Below are positions 18,350-27,918 of a DNA stretch of 64,000 nucleotides, piece after piece. Where the stretch lies: assembly GCA_963744735.1 (NCBI GenBank), contig CAVUVH010000001.1:310001-374000 (forward strand). The letters are read 5' to 3'. The stretch's first letter is position 1, and each line of letters starts with the position of its first letter. Under the pieces are notes generated by a model that made no database searches, had not been told where the DNA came from, and worked only from the letters and a program-made list of their open reading frames with translations. The stretch comes from RPQJ01 sp963744735. Its GTDB lineage: Bacteria > Pseudomonadota > Gammaproteobacteria > Steroidobacterales > Steroidobacteraceae. Both the position numbers and the translations under genes were made by a program.

Positions 18350-19027
18350 CTACTTGATGCCCTTCAGTTCCTTGAAGCGGCTGATGTCGGCGGCGAACTC
18401 GGCCGTGACGCGCGCGCGCTCGGTCGTGTTCTTGGCGAGTTCCTGCTCGTACACCTGCAGGCCCTTCACGGTGTTCACGATCTCGCTGGCGATGTGTTCC
18501 GGCAATGCCTCGGCGCCGGCGTCGGCGTTGTAGGGACGGTAACGCTGCACCGATTCCATCAACCGCGCTTCGCGTGCGCGCAGGTTGGTGATGTACTGGC
18601 GCGTCACCACGTTCTGCTGCTCGAGCAGGTCGACGCGCTGGTCGCGCAGGCGCTCGATGTCCGCGACCGTCAGGTAGGTCGCCAGCAACGTGCGGTCGCG
18701 CTGCACGGCGGCAGCACGCGCGTCCTCGGCTGCTTTCTGCGCGGCAATCTGTTCCAGCGACTTCGCACCCGGGATGGTCCGCACGACACGGCCCATTTCG
18801 TCGAGCACCTCGACGTCGGCGCCCATGCATTCGGCCGGGATGTTCTGGCCGAAGAAACTGTGTCCCGTGGCGCTCTTGCAGCGGTAGACGTGTTCCTGCG
18901 GCGCGCCTGGAGCCGCGTCCGCCACGCCCACCACCAGCACTGCCGCCAGCACCAGCAGCAGCGCGGCCACGCCGACGCGGGCGCGCAGGGGCGGCCGCTG
19001 GGGGGTCAATGGGTGTTCGGAGCGCAT
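18350..19027 (-). CDS. hypothetical exported coiled-coil protein
   Basis: 225 residues from ATG 19027 (MRSEHPL); an alternative in-frame ATG lies at 19075. A signal peptide or anchor (VGVAALLLVLAAVLVVGVADA) is followed by a short cysteine-containing domain (YRCKSATGHSFFGQNIPAEC) reminiscent of DUF4124-type domains. A long alpha-helical, probably coiled-coil region (about 90-220) is rich in E, R, A and Q. It likely acts in the periplasm. It ends nine bases from dut (convergent) and is followed upstream by pyrE in the same direction. Function unknown. Confidence 0.75.
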   Translation of the reverse strand: MRSEHPLTPQRPPLRARVGVAALLLVLAAVLVVGVADAAPGAPQEHVYRCKSATGHSFFGQNIPAECMGADVEVLDEMGRVVRTIPGAKSLEQIAAQKAAEDARAAAVQRDRTLLATYLTVADIERLRDQRVDLLEQQNVVTRQYITNLRAREARLMESVQRYRPYNADAGAEALPEHIASEIVNTVKGLQVYEQELAKNTTERARVTAEFAADISRFKELKGIK

Positions 19028-19120
19028 GGGGTGGATTCTGAACCCAGAACCCCTCCGGTTTGCAGCCTTTTCCATCGCGGATGCCTCAGCACTGTGACCC
19101 GCGTCAAACTGGCGCTCCCC

Positions 19121-19753
19121 TCAGACGCCGTACTGGTCCCGGTAAGCGCGGACCGCCTGCAGCACGGCACTGTCCCCGGTCGCCTCCAGGTGGGCCATCA
19201 GGTCACGCAGCCGCAGCACTGCGATGACCGGCAGGCCGAACGACTCCTGCACCTCCTGGACCGCCGACTTCGTGCCCTGGCCGCGCTCCTCGCGGTCGAG
19301 CGCGATCAGCACGCCCGCGGGGGTCGCGCCCTGGCCGCGGATGATCTCGACCGATTCGCGGATGGCCGTCCCGGCCGTGATCACGTCGTCGACGATCAGC
19401 ACCCGGCCCCGGAGCGGCGCGCCGACGATCGTGCCGCCTTCGCCATGATCCTTCGCCTCCTTGCGGTTGAAGGCGAAGGGCAGGTTGCGGCCCTCGTGCT
19501 CGGCCAGGCCGGCGGCGGTCGTCGTCACCAGCGGGATGCCCTTGTAGGCCGGGCCGAACAGCATGTCGAACTCGACGCCCGACCGCGCCGCCGCGTGCGC
19601 GTAAAAGCGCCCGAGCGAGCCGATGGCATGCCCGGTGTTGAACAGGCCGGCGTTGAAGAAGTACGGGCTCCTGCGGCCGGATTTCAGCGTGAACTCGCCG
19701 AAACGCAGCACGCCGAGCTCGAGGCAGAGACGGATGAAGTCGCTGGGTTGCAT
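19121..19753 (-). CDS. pyrE: orotate phosphoribosyltransferase
   Basis: 210 residues; joins orotate to PRPP to form OMP in pyrimidine synthesis. Signatures: FTLKSGRRSPYFFNAGLFNTG near the N-terminus, FGPAYKGIPL, FNRKEAKDHGEGG (flexible catalytic loop) and the PRPP-binding motif VLIVDDVITAGTAIRES (about 119-135). Divergent from xthA with only 26 bases between start codons, the same pairing as pyrE-crc/xth in other gammaproteobacteria. Intact. Confidence 0.96.
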   Translation of the reverse strand: MQPSDFIRLCLELGVLRFGEFTLKSGRRSPYFFNAGLFNTGHAIGSLGRFYAHAAARSGVEFDMLFGPAYKGIPLVTTTAAGLAEHEGRNLPFAFNRKEAKDHGEGGTIVGAPLRGRVLIVDDVITAGTAIRESVEIIRGQGATPAGVLIALDREERGQGTKSAVQEVQESFGLPVIAVLRLRDLMAHLEATGDSAVLQAVRAYRDQYGV

Positions 19754-19779
19754 GGCTGCGTACTTTATACTTTGCGCCC

Positions 19780-20547
19780 ATGCGCATCATCACCCTCAAC
19801 GCGAACGGCATCCGCTCCGCGGCGCGCAAGGGCTTTTTCGACTGGCTGCCGGCCCAGGACGCGGACGTGGTCTGCGTGCAGGAGACCAAGTGCCAGCGCG
19901 ACCAGATCGACGAGCCGCATTTCCACCCGGCCGGTTACCACTGCTACTACTTCGACGCCGTCAAGAAGGGCTACAGCGGCGTCGCCGTGTATTCGCGGGA
20001 GAAGCCGCTGACCGTCGTCGCCGGCCACGGGTCGAAGGAGTTCGACACGGAGGGGCGCTACATCGAGGCGCGCTTCAAGGACCTGAGCGTGATTTCGCTC
20101 TACCTGCCGTCCGGCTCCTCGAGCGACGAGCGCCAGCAGGCCAAGTTCCGTTTTCTCGCGGAATTCATGCCCTACCTGCGCGCGCTGAAGCGCAGGCGGC
20201 GCAACTACATCCTGTGCGGCGACTGGAACATCGCGCACAAGGAAATCGACCTGCGCAACTGGAAGTCGAACCAGAAGAACTCCGGCTTCCTGCCGGAAGA
20301 GCGCGCCTGGCTCGATGAACTGTTCGGCGACGTCGGCTACGTCGATGCGTTCCGCGAGGTCAATGCCGGGCCCGACCAGTACACCTGGTGGTCCAACCGC
20401 GGCCAGGCCTGGAGCAAGAACGTCGGCTGGCGCATCGACTACCAGGTGCTGAGCCCGGGCCTGCGCGGCAGCGTGCGCAGCGCCGATATCTTCAAGTCGC
20501 AGCGCTTCTCCGACCATGCGCCGCTCACCGTGACCTACGACCTGTGA
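19780..20547 (+). CDS. xthA: exodeoxyribonuclease III
   Basis: 255 residues. AP endonuclease and 3'-5' exonuclease of the ExoIII/EEP family. Catalytic residues present: N7 (TLNANGIR), E in VCVQETKC, Y and D in the middle, the CGDWNIAHKEID block with D and N, and the closing SDHAPLTVTYDL with the D-H pair. Because the active site is complete, this is a real nuclease rather than the RNA-regulator Crc, which occupies the same position next to pyrE in Pseudomonas. The stop overlaps the next gene's GTG start. Confidence 0.95.
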   Translation: MRIITLNANGIRSAARKGFFDWLPAQDADVVCVQETKCQRDQIDEPHFHPAGYHCYYFDAVKKGYSGVAVYSREKPLTVVAGHGSKEFDTEGRYIEARFKDLSVISLYLPSGSSSDERQQAKFRFLAEFMPYLRALKRRRRNYILCGDWNIAHKEIDLRNWKSNQKNSGFLPEERAWLDELFGDVGYVDAFREVNAGPDQYTWWSNRGQAWSKNVGWRIDYQVLSPGLRGSVRSADIFKSQRFSDHAPLTVTYDL

Positions 20548-21932
20548 CCGGCGGCGCCACGGCCACCGACGACGCGGCGCGCCGGCCCTGGTGGCGTGGC
20601 TGGCTGGATGCGGTGCTGGCCTACCGGCATCCGCGCGTAGCGGCGATGCTGTTCCTCGGCTTCTCGGCCGGCCTGCCGTTCATGCTCGTGTTCTCGACGC
20701 TGTCGGCGTGGCTGCGCGAAGTGGGCATCGAGCGCGCCACGATCGGCATGCTGTCGTGGGTCGGCATCATCTATTCGATCAAGTTCTTCTGGGCGCCGGT
20801 GGTCGACCGCCTGCCGCTGCCCGTGCTGCACCGGTGGCTGGGCCGCCGTCGCAGCTGGATGCTGCTGGCACAGGCCGGCATCGCGTTCGGGCTGTTCCAG
20901 ATGGCGCACCTCGATCCCGTCGGTCACCTCGGTGCGATGGCGCTGCTCGCCCTGCTGGTCGCGTTTTCCTCCGCCACCCAGGACATCGCCATCGACGCAT
21001 GGCGCATCGAGGCTGCGCCGCAACCCATGCAGGGCGTGATGGCCGCCGCCTATCAGCTGGGCTACCGCATTGCCGTCATGGTCGGCAGCGCCGGCGCCCT
21101 CTGGATCGCGGCGGATCACGGCTGGACGACGGCCTACACGGTCATGGCGGTCATGGTCGGCGTCGGCATCGTGACCACGCTGGTCATCGCCGAACCCGAA
21201 CCGCGCGTTGCGCGGCAGGACCTCGACCAGGAGCAGCGCGTCATCGACTGGCTCGAGCGCAAGGCGCACTGGCCGCCGGCGCTGCGGACCGCGGGCAGCT
21301 GGTTCGTCGGCGCCGTGGTCTGTCCGTTCGTGGACTTCTTCACCCGCAACGGCACGACGCTCGCGATCCTGATGCTGGCCTTCATCGGCAGCTACCGGCT
21401 GACCGATTTCACGCAGGGCGTGATGGCGAACCCGTTCTATCTCGACGTCGGCTACTCGCTCAAGGAAATTGCCGCGGTCGCCAAGGGCTTCGGCGTGTTT
21501 GCCGCGATTTTCGGCACGATCCTCGGGGGCATCGCGGTCGCGCGGCTCGGCACGGTGAAGTCGCTGGCGCTCGGCAGCGTGCTGGTGATCGGGTCAAACC
21601 TCATGTTCATGACCCTGGCTTTCCAGGACCATCCCAGCCTGACCGGTCTCGCATTCGTGGTCAGTGCCGACAACCTCGCGATGGGCGTCGCCGGCACGGC
21701 GCTGATCGCCTACCTCTCGAGCCTGACCAGCGCCTCGTACACGGCCACGCAATACGCGCTGTTCTCCTCGATGTACGCGCTGCCGGGCAAGCTGCTGATG
21801 GGCGGCTCGGGGTTCGTCGTCGACGCAGTGGGCTATCCGTGGTTCTTCGTCTACACCTCGCTGCTCGGCCTGCCTGCGCTGGTGCTGCTTTTCTTCCTGG
21901 CGCGGCAGATGCGGCGCCAGGACGCCGCCTGA
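20544..21932 (+). CDS. ampG: AmpG-family muropeptide MFS transporter
   Basis: 462 residues and about 12 membrane helices. Imports anhydro-muropeptides for cell-wall recycling. AmpG-type signatures: LGFSAGLPFMLVFSTLSAWLRE near the N-terminus, IGMLSWVGIIYSIKFFWAPVVDR, and SATQDIAIDAWRIE (about 142-155). GTG 20544 overlaps the xthA stop (GTGA) and gives the right N-terminal length; an ATG-initiated longer frame lies inside xthA and is not coding. The overlap suggests translational coupling. Confidence 0.92.
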   Translation: MTGGATATDDAARRPWWRGWLDAVLAYRHPRVAAMLFLGFSAGLPFMLVFSTLSAWLREVGIERATIGMLSWVGIIYSIKFFWAPVVDRLPLPVLHRWLGRRRSWMLLAQAGIAFGLFQMAHLDPVGHLGAMALLALLVAFSSATQDIAIDAWRIEAAPQPMQGVMAAAYQLGYRIAVMVGSAGALWIAADHGWTTAYTVMAVMVGVGIVTTLVIAEPEPRVARQDLDQEQRVIDWLERKAHWPPALRTAGSWFVGAVVCPFVDFFTRNGTTLAILMLAFIGSYRLTDFTQGVMANPFYLDVGYSLKEIAAVAKGFGVFAAIFGTILGGIAVARLGTVKSLALGSVLVIGSNLMFMTLAFQDHPSLTGLAFVVSADNLAMGVAGTALIAYLSSLTSASYTATQYALFSSMYALPGKLLMGGSGFVVDAVGYPWFFVYTSLLGLPALVLLFFLARQMRRQDAA

Positions 21933-21941
21933 GCCCGGGTC

Positions 21942-22322
21942 GTGCCGCCGCCGGACGACATCGACCTGACGCGCGTGATCTGCCCGCTGCACGAGCTGGG
22001 CGAACCCGGCGCCCGCGGCTTCACGATGGGCGAGGGTGAGTGGCCATTGCGCGGCTTCGTGGTGCGCCGCGGCGCGATTGTCCGCGCCTACGTCAACCAC
22101 TGCCCGCATGCGGGGTTTCCGCTCAACTGGCAGCCTGACCAGTTCCTGGCGACACACGCGCCCCTGATCCGCTGCGTGATGCACGGCGCGCTGTTCGAGA
22201 TCGAGACGGGAGACTGCGTGTCGGGGCCGTGCATGGGGCAGGGCCTGCAGCCGTTGCCGGTCACGGTGCGCAACGGCTACGTGCTGCTCGACGATTCGGT
22301 GCCGTTGCGCGACCCGAATTGA
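21942..22322 (+). CDS. Rieske [2Fe-2S] domain protein
   Basis: 126 residues with GTG start at 21942, ten bases after ampG. Single Rieske ferredoxin-like domain: NHCPHAG (CxH, about 50-56) and the second pair in RCVMHGALFEIETGDC (CxxH), followed by PLPVTVRNGYVLL. No signal or membrane segment, so it is a soluble electron carrier or regulatory ferredoxin. The missing oxygenase partner means the redox partner is unknown. Same strand as ampG and convergent with the next gene. Confidence 0.88.
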   Translation: MPPPDDIDLTRVICPLHELGEPGARGFTMGEGEWPLRGFVVRRGAIVRAYVNHCPHAGFPLNWQPDQFLATHAPLIRCVMHGALFEIETGDCVSGPCMGQGLQPLPVTVRNGYVLLDDSVPLRDPN

Positions 22323-22340
22323 AGATTGCCGCCGCCGCGC

Positions 22341-22697
22341 TCAGCCAGCGCGGGGCTCGCCTGCGTCGTCCGGCAGTTCCAGCTCCGAGTAGCCGTCGGC
22401 CTCGCCGCGGTCGAGCGAGTCGAGCGCGAGGCTCGCGCCTTTGACGGGCTCCGCGTCGAATTCGTTCTCGCAGTCTTCCGGCTCGACATCGACCGACCCG
22501 GTCCAGTCCTCGGGCGGTTCTGCCTGCAGGATACGTTCCTCGCCCCAGTCCTCGACATCCATCTCCTCGATGGTGCCGTCGAAGTACTGGATCTCGATGG
22601 TGCCGTCGTCCTGGTCGTACGCGACGATCTCGAACGAGTCGCCACCCGGACGCGCATACCACTTGCCTACGACAGGTGCTGGGTTTTGCATCGCCAT
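22341..22697 (-). CDS. DUF6763 family acidic protein
   Basis: 118 residues starting MAMQNPAPVVGKWYARPGGD; another ATG two codons later is possible. Conserved core SFEIVAYDQDDGTIEIQYFDGTIEEMDVEDW, then a strongly acidic tail. This small family occurs in gammaproteobacteria, and no activity is known. The beta-strand-rich core looks like a small Tudor/SH3-like barrel, which is my inference. Stands alone, convergent with the Rieske gene and divergent from marC. Confidence 0.8.
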   Translation of the reverse strand: MAMQNPAPVVGKWYARPGGDSFEIVAYDQDDGTIEIQYFDGTIEEMDVEDWGEERILQAEPPEDWTGSVDVEPEDCENEFDAEPVKGASLALDSLDRGEADGYSELELPDDAGEPRAG

Positions 22698-22789
22698 GTG
22701 TCCTCGCGGCATCCTCGCGCTTGCTATCCTGTCAACGGTTGTAGACCTGCGCGGCCCGGAGTTCAAGTCGCGAAACACCTGAAGTTGCG

Positions 22790-23419
22790 ATGCTCGACGA
22801 ACTGATCAAATTCTTCGTGGTACTGCTGGTGGTGGTGGAGCCGCTGTCGCTCCTGCCCATCCTTGCCGGGCTCACGCGCGGCACGGACGAGTCCTACACC
22901 CGGCACATGTCCTACAAGGCCGTCGGCATTTCCGCCGTGGTCTGTTTCGTGTTTGCCGTGGGCGGCACGGCCCTGTTGCGGCTGCTCGGGATCAGCGTCG
23001 ACGCCTTCAAGATCGGCGGCGGCATCCTGCTGTTCATGCTCGCGATCGAGATGGTCTTCGCGCGGCCCTCCGGCGCGCGCTCGATCACGCCGGGCGAGGA
23101 TGCCGAGGCGCACAAGCGCGTCGATATCTCCGTGTTCCCATTGGCTTTTCCGCTGATTGCCGGGCCCGGCGCGCTGGCCGTGATCCTGCTCGCGTTCGTC
23201 GACGTGCCGTTCGGCTCGCCGCAGTTTGCCGGCCAGCTGCTGGTGATCGGGCTCGTGCTGGGCATCACGCTGGGGCTGATGCTGGTCACGGGGCCGGTGA
23301 TGCGCATCGTGGGCGAGACCGGCGGCGCGGTGCTTGGCCGGCTGCTCGGCGTGCTGCTCGCGGCGCTCGCCTCGCAGTTCGTGATCGACGGCCTGCGCGG
23401 GGCGCTGGGCGACCTCTAG
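22790..23419 (+). CDS. MarC family integral membrane protein
   Basis: 209 residues with six predicted membrane helices. Typical MarC features: an N-terminal FVVLLVVVEPLSLLPILAGLT segment, the central cytoplasmic loop with HKRVDISVFPLAFPLIAGPGA (about 103-125) and the C-terminal LLAALASQFVIDGLRGAL. The transported substrate is unknown; the name reflects an old, disproved link to multiple antibiotic resistance. No operon partner is evident. Confidence 0.92.
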   Translation: MLDELIKFFVVLLVVVEPLSLLPILAGLTRGTDESYTRHMSYKAVGISAVVCFVFAVGGTALLRLLGISVDAFKIGGGILLFMLAIEMVFARPSGARSITPGEDAEAHKRVDISVFPLAFPLIAGPGALAVILLAFVDVPFGSPQFAGQLLVIGLVLGITLGLMLVTGPVMRIVGETGGAVLGRLLGVLLAALASQFVIDGLRGALGDL

Positions 23420-23446
23420 AGGTTCACAGGGCTCCTGGCCGATCCG

Positions 23447-24190
23447 TCAGCGCCGGATGAACGCCAGGTCCCAGACGCCGTGGCCCAGCCGCTGGCCGCG
23501 GCGTTCGAAGCGCGTCAATGGCCGGCTGGCCGGGCGCTCGACGTACTGGCCGTCCGCCGCCGCGTTGACCAGCCCGGCGCATTGCCCCGCGATCGCCAGC
23601 ATGTGCTCGGCATAGGGCTGCCAGTCGGTGGCCATGCGCAGGACGCCGCCGGGCTTCAGCTTGCGCGCCACCAGCGCCACGAATGCCGGCTGCACGATGC
23701 GCCGCTTGTGGTGCCGCTTCTTCGGCCAGGGATCCGGGAAATACAGCAGCAGTTCGTCGAGCGTGGCATCGGCGACGCGGCGCTGCAGGACCTCGACCGC
23801 GTCGTCACAGACGATGCGGACATTGGCGAGCTGTGCCGCTTCGCACTGCAGCAGCAGGTGGCCGACACCGGGGGGATGCACTTCCAGGCCGACGAAGTTC
23901 CGCTCGGGATGAGCGGTCGCGAGCGCCACCAGCGACTCGCCGTTGCCGAAGCCGACCTCGAACACGACCGGCGCCTCGCGACCGAACATCGCCGCGAAGT
24001 CGAAAGGCTGGTCGCTCCGGTCGAGCCCGAGCCGCGGCCACAGTTCGCGCCAGGCGCGTTCCTGTGCCTGCGTCATGCGGCCTGCGCGCACGACGAAACT
24101 GCGGATGTGACGCTGGCGCGCTGCGTCCGTGGCGGCGGCCGGGCTGACGGCGTCTGCGGCCGGCGGATCCGTCGCGTCTGGCTTCGGCAT
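23447..24190 (-). CDS. trmB: tRNA (guanine(46)-N(7))-methyltransferase
   Basis: 247 residues from the ATG at 24190 (MPKPDATDP); an ATG 33 bases upstream is also in frame. SAM-dependent enzyme forming m7G46 in tRNA. Motifs: IRSFVVRAGRMT (conserved N-terminus), FEVGFGNGESL (SAM motif I), FVGLEVHPPGVG, and the catalytic FPDPWPKKRHHKRRI. The first 30 residues are alanine/proline-rich linker. Divergent from the HdeD-like gene. Confidence 0.95.
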   Translation of the reverse strand: MPKPDATDPPAADAVSPAAATDAARQRHIRSFVVRAGRMTQAQERAWRELWPRLGLDRSDQPFDFAAMFGREAPVVFEVGFGNGESLVALATAHPERNFVGLEVHPPGVGHLLLQCEAAQLANVRIVCDDAVEVLQRRVADATLDELLLYFPDPWPKKRHHKRRIVQPAFVALVARKLKPGGVLRMATDWQPYAEHMLAIAGQCAGLVNAAADGQYVERPASRPLTRFERRGQRLGHGVWDLAFIRR

Positions 24191-24268
24191 GGGCAAGGGA
24201 TTACATTCGACGCTGACTCTGGATATCAACATGATAAGGCCCGCGCAGGGCCGCGAGGGAGAATACCG

Positions 24269-24868
24269 ATGGCGCAGAATCACGGCGGTTTCCTGGACAC
24301 GCTGGGCGGCGACGCCAAGGCGCTGTGCAAGCGCACCTGGTGGGTGTTCCTCGTGGGCGGTCTCGCCAGCATCGTCTTCGGCGTGCTGGCGTTCCTGCAG
24401 CCGGCCACCGCGCTGTTCGTCGTGGCGACGTTCTTTGCCGCGGCGATCCTGGTCGATGGCGCATCCAACCTGCTGGGCGCGATCCAGAACCGCGAGAAGG
24501 ACGGCTGGTGGATCATGCTGCTGATCGGCGTCCTCGGCGTGGTCGTCGGCGGCTACGCGCTGTTCAATCCGCCGGTCAGCATGATGGCGTTCATCCTGCT
24601 GGTGGCGCTCGAGGCCATCGTGCTCGGCGTGTTCCTCATCATGCTCGGCTACAAGGTGCGCGCCACCTCCGAGCGCGAATGGCTGCTGTACCTCGCCGGC
24701 GCGGTCTCGATCCTGTTCGGCGCACTGGTGATCGTGAATCCCAAGATCGGCGGCCTGTCGGTGATCTGGATGATCGCGACCTGGGCGCTGATGGTCGGCG
24801 TGCTCAAGGTCATGTTCGCGTTCAAGGTGAAGAACCTGCCGGGGAAGCTCGAGAACCGCTTCGTGTAG
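24269..24868 (+). CDS. HdeD family (DUF308) membrane protein
   Basis: 199 residues, six membrane helices in three pairs (WWVFLVGGLASIVFGVLAFL; LFVVATFFAAAILVDGASNL; WWIMLLIGVLGVVVGGYALF and onward). The repeated W-(x)-G-(I/V)-x-F-G-x-L pattern is the DUF308 repeat. HdeD in E. coli is linked to acid resistance at high cell density; the mechanism is unknown. ATG 24269 follows GAGGGAGA. The gene is followed by the second dispersed palindromic repeat. Confidence 0.88.
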   Translation: MAQNHGGFLDTLGGDAKALCKRTWWVFLVGGLASIVFGVLAFLQPATALFVVATFFAAAILVDGASNLLGAIQNREKDGWWIMLLIGVLGVVVGGYALFNPPVSMMAFILLVALEAIVLGVFLIMLGYKVRATSEREWLLYLAGAVSILFGALVIVNPKIGGLSVIWMIATWALMVGVLKVMFAFKVKNLPGKLENRFV

Positions 24869-24920
24869 CGGGCGGGGGCTCGCGACGCGGCGCCGCAGTC
24901 GCAGGCGAGCGCTGGCATGA

Positions 24921-25018
24921 CCTTCCGGGCCTTGCCGGAAGGCCGTGCGCGACAGGGACGTCGCGCCCGGAGCCCCCATGGATGGGTTTACGGCGTCCTT
25001 CCGGCAAGGCCCGGAAGG
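24921..25018. repeat. dispersed palindromic intergenic element, copy 2
   Basis: Perfect 22-bp inverted arms (24921-24942 and 24997-25018; CCTTCCGGGCCTTGCCGGAAGG and its complement) flank a 27-base core at 24970-24996 that matches copy 1 (2723-2749, minus strand) at 25 positions. Each arm is itself nearly palindromic. As with copy 1, the element sits between two convergent genes. Confidence 0.8.
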
Positions 25019-25071
25019 CCAGGACAGCGTGAGCTACTTCCTTCTTGCGTCGCGCTCGCGCTCACCGCCCG

Positions 25072-26671
25072 CTACGCGATGCGGCCCGCGATGCGACCGC
25101 CGAGCAGGCAGCCGCCGAGGAACGTGCCCTCGAGCCCGCGCTTGCCGTTCATGCCGCCGCCGCCGAAGCCCGCGGATTCGCCTGCCGCGTACAGGCCCGG
25201 GATCGGCGCCCCCGACTGGTCGAGCACCCGGCAGTCGAGGTCGGTCTGCAGTCCGCCCATGCTCTTGCGGCTGATGATGAATTCGCGGATCGCGATCAGC
25301 GGGCCGGCGGACGCCTGCAGGATCGGCTGGAACTTGCAGGTGCGCAGCCGGTCGCCGGTCCAGCGGCGCGCGAACTCGATGCGCCGCAGCTGGTCGTCGG
25401 TGTGAAAGCGCGGGCCGAGCGCGATGATGTCGTCGTAATTCTTCGCGGCCGTGTGCACGGCGTCGAAATCGACCGAGCCGTCGCCCGCCAGCGCATTCAT
25501 CTTCGCGACCAGCTCCTCGAGCGTGTCGCCGGTGACGACGTCCGGGCACAGCTGCGTCATCTGGTCGTACAGCCAGTGGTTGCCGAGCAGCATGTCGCGC
25601 GCCACCGCCAGGCGCTGCTTGTTGCGGAACGACGGGTTGAACTCGCCGCCCGAGATCGCGAGCTCCTTCAGCATGATGCGGCGGTTCAGCAGTTGCCAGG
25701 AGTACGCCCGTTCCTGCCGGCAGATCTGCGCGACCAGGTCGTGCGTGTCGAAGCCGGTGACCAGCGGCTGCGGGCCGATGCGCTCGCCGCGCCAGTTGAG
25801 CCACAGCGCCGACTTGGGCGGCACCAGCGACAGCCCGTGCATGGGCTTCCGCGGCTGCCAGTGATGCACGCCTGCGGCGTAGTTCCACTGCCAGTCGAGG
25901 TGGGTGATGCGCGCGCCGTGCGCCGCCGCCGCGTCGTGCAGCCTGCCATCGGCATACTTGTGCGAGCCGTTGAGGAGCGTGGCCGGCGGTCGTGACCAGT
26001 CGGCGTGCCAGTTGGCCCGCACGCGGTCGAGGTCGCCGTTGATGCCGCCGCTGGCGACGATGACGTTCTCCGCGCTGGCCTCGAACTCGCCTGCCATCGC
26101 CCTCCAGCACGCCGCGGCAGCCGCTGATGCGGCCGTCGGTCGCGAGCAGCGTCTCGACGCGATGCTCGAAGCGCAGCTGCAGCCGGTCCTGCCCGGGCCG
26201 CGACAGCAGGTGGCGGTTCAGCACCACCTGCAGTTCGTGGCCGGTGCCCCAGACGATGTGCCAGCGGGGCACGGAGTTGCCCGGCGTGTGCAGGCCGCGC
26301 TCGACCCAGAGCGGCATCGGCATGAAGCTCACGCCGATGCTGCGCAGCCAGTCGTAGATCTCTTCGTTGGCGCGCTGCACGTAGGCCGCGGCCCAGGCGC
26401 GCGGCCAGTGATCGTCGGGCCCGAACCCGGCAAAGGCATGCCAGTCGCGCAGGCCCTGTTCGGCGCCGTCGCGGATGCCATAGCGGCGCTGCAGCGCCGT
26501 GCCCGCGAACCAGATGCCGCCGAAGCTCTCCTTGGCGAGGCCGCCCATGTTGGCTTCGACATCGCGGTCGAGCAGCAGCACGCGCCGGCCGCGATCGAGC
26601 AGCTCGATCGCGGCCGTTACCCCGGCGATGCCCGCGCCGATCACGATCACGTCGGCTTCATAGCGGATCAT
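25072..26671 (-). CDS. FAD-dependent oxidoreductase, 3-ketosteroid dehydrogenase/fumarate reductase type (one frameshift)
   Basis: About 532 residues after correcting one extra base near 26100. The N-terminal half has the FAD-binding motif VIVIGAGIAGVTAAIELLDRG (about 7-27) and GGLAKESFGGIW. The C-terminal half has IVASGGINGDLDRVRANW, SMGGLQTD and the closing GLYAAGESAGFGGGGMNGKRGLEG, matching 'FAD-binding dehydrogenase' proteins related to KsdD. These oxidise steroid-like or other substrates, but the substrate here cannot be assigned. No steroid genes surround it. Divergent from the YcaQ-like gene with 49 bases between the starts. Confidence 0.85.
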
Positions 26672-26720
26672 GCAGACCCCCCGGTCAGACAGCCCATGGG
26701 GCCTAGGGTATCGCGCCGGT

Positions 26721-27918
26721 ATGATCCGCGGGATGAGCAAGGTCCGCAGGCCGCGGGAATCGATGACCCTGGCGGAGGCCCGCCGACTGGCGCTGGCGAC
26801 GCAGGGCTTTGGCCGCCCGCGTCCCGGGCGCGCCGTGGGCAGCCGCGGACGTGCTGCGGACGGTGCGCGGCCTGGGACTGGTGCAGATCGACTCGGTCAA
26901 CGTACTGGTGCGGTCGCACTACCTGCCGGTGTTTTCGCGACTGGGCGCCTACGAGCCGGCCTTGCTGGACGCCGCGGTCTACGGTGGCCGCCGGCGCCGC
27001 CTGTTCGAGTACTGGGGCCACGAGGCTTCGCTGCTGCCGGTCGAGCAGCAGCCGCTGCTGCGCTGGCGCATGCAGCGCGCGAAGAACGGCGACGGAGTGT
27101 GGAGCGGCGTGGCGCGCTTCGGCCGGCAGCAGGCCGCCTACTGCGACGCCGTGCTGGAGCAGATCCGCCAGCAGGGGCCGCTCGGCGTGTCCGAGCTGCA
27201 GTCCGCCGGCAAGCGCAGCGGCGCCTGGTGGGGCTGGAGCGAGGGCAAGGTGGCGCTCGAGTGGCTGTTCTGGTCCGGGCAGATCACCACGCATTCGCGA
27301 CGGCGCTTCGAGCGGGTGTACGACCTGACCGAGCGGGTGCTGCCGCGCGCGGTGCTCGCCATGCCGACACCCGCGGTCGCGGACGCGCAGCGCGAACTGG
27401 TGCGGATCGCGGCGCGCGCCATGGGCGTGGCGACCGAACGTGACCTGCGCGACTACTACCGCCTGTCGCCGGCGGATGCCCGCGCGCGCATCGCCGAACT
27501 GGTCGAGCTGGGCGAGCTCGAGCCGGTGCGGGTCGAGGGCTGGGACCGTGCCGCCTGGCTCGTCGCCGGCGCGCGCATTCCGCGCAGCATCGACGCGCAG
27601 GCGCTGTTGTCGCCGTTCGACTCGCTGGTCTGGTTCCGCGAACGCCTGCAGCGCCTGTTCGATTTCCACTACCGCATCGAGATCTACACGCCTGCGCACA
27701 AGCGCGTGCACGGCTACTATGTGCTGCCCTTCCTGCTCGGCGACCGGCTGGTCGCGCGCGTCGACCTCAAGGCTGACCGCGAGGCGGGCAGGCTGCGGGT
27801 CATCGCGACGCACCATGAGCGTGGCGTCGACCGGCGCACGGTGGACGCCGGCCTGCGGCCGGAACTGGCGCGGATGGCCGCGTGGCTCGGCCTCGAATAC
27901 ACGACAGGAAAACGATGA
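26721..27918 (+). CDS. YcaQ/AlkX-type winged-helix DNA glycosylase (one frameshift)
   Basis: About 398 residues after removing one base near 26815. HTH_42 superfamily. VQIDSVNVLVRSHYLPVFSRLG contains the QxD catalytic motif of the YcaQ branch (AlkZ has QxQ). SALTHSRRRFERVYDLTERVLP-like and FDFHYRIEIYTPAHKRVHGYYVLPFLLGDRLVARVDLK regions are typical. Such enzymes unhook DNA interstrand crosslinks and remove alkylated bases. The start is at 26721 (or 26733), read in the other frame up to QGFGRP. The stop overlaps the next ATG. The frame break is probably a sequencing error. Confidence 0.85.

Noticed and set aside
18182..20011. A 609-residue plus-strand open frame
   Set aside because: Shadow of dut, the coiled-coil gene, pyrE and xthA. 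High GC leaves few stops, and no family match is seen.
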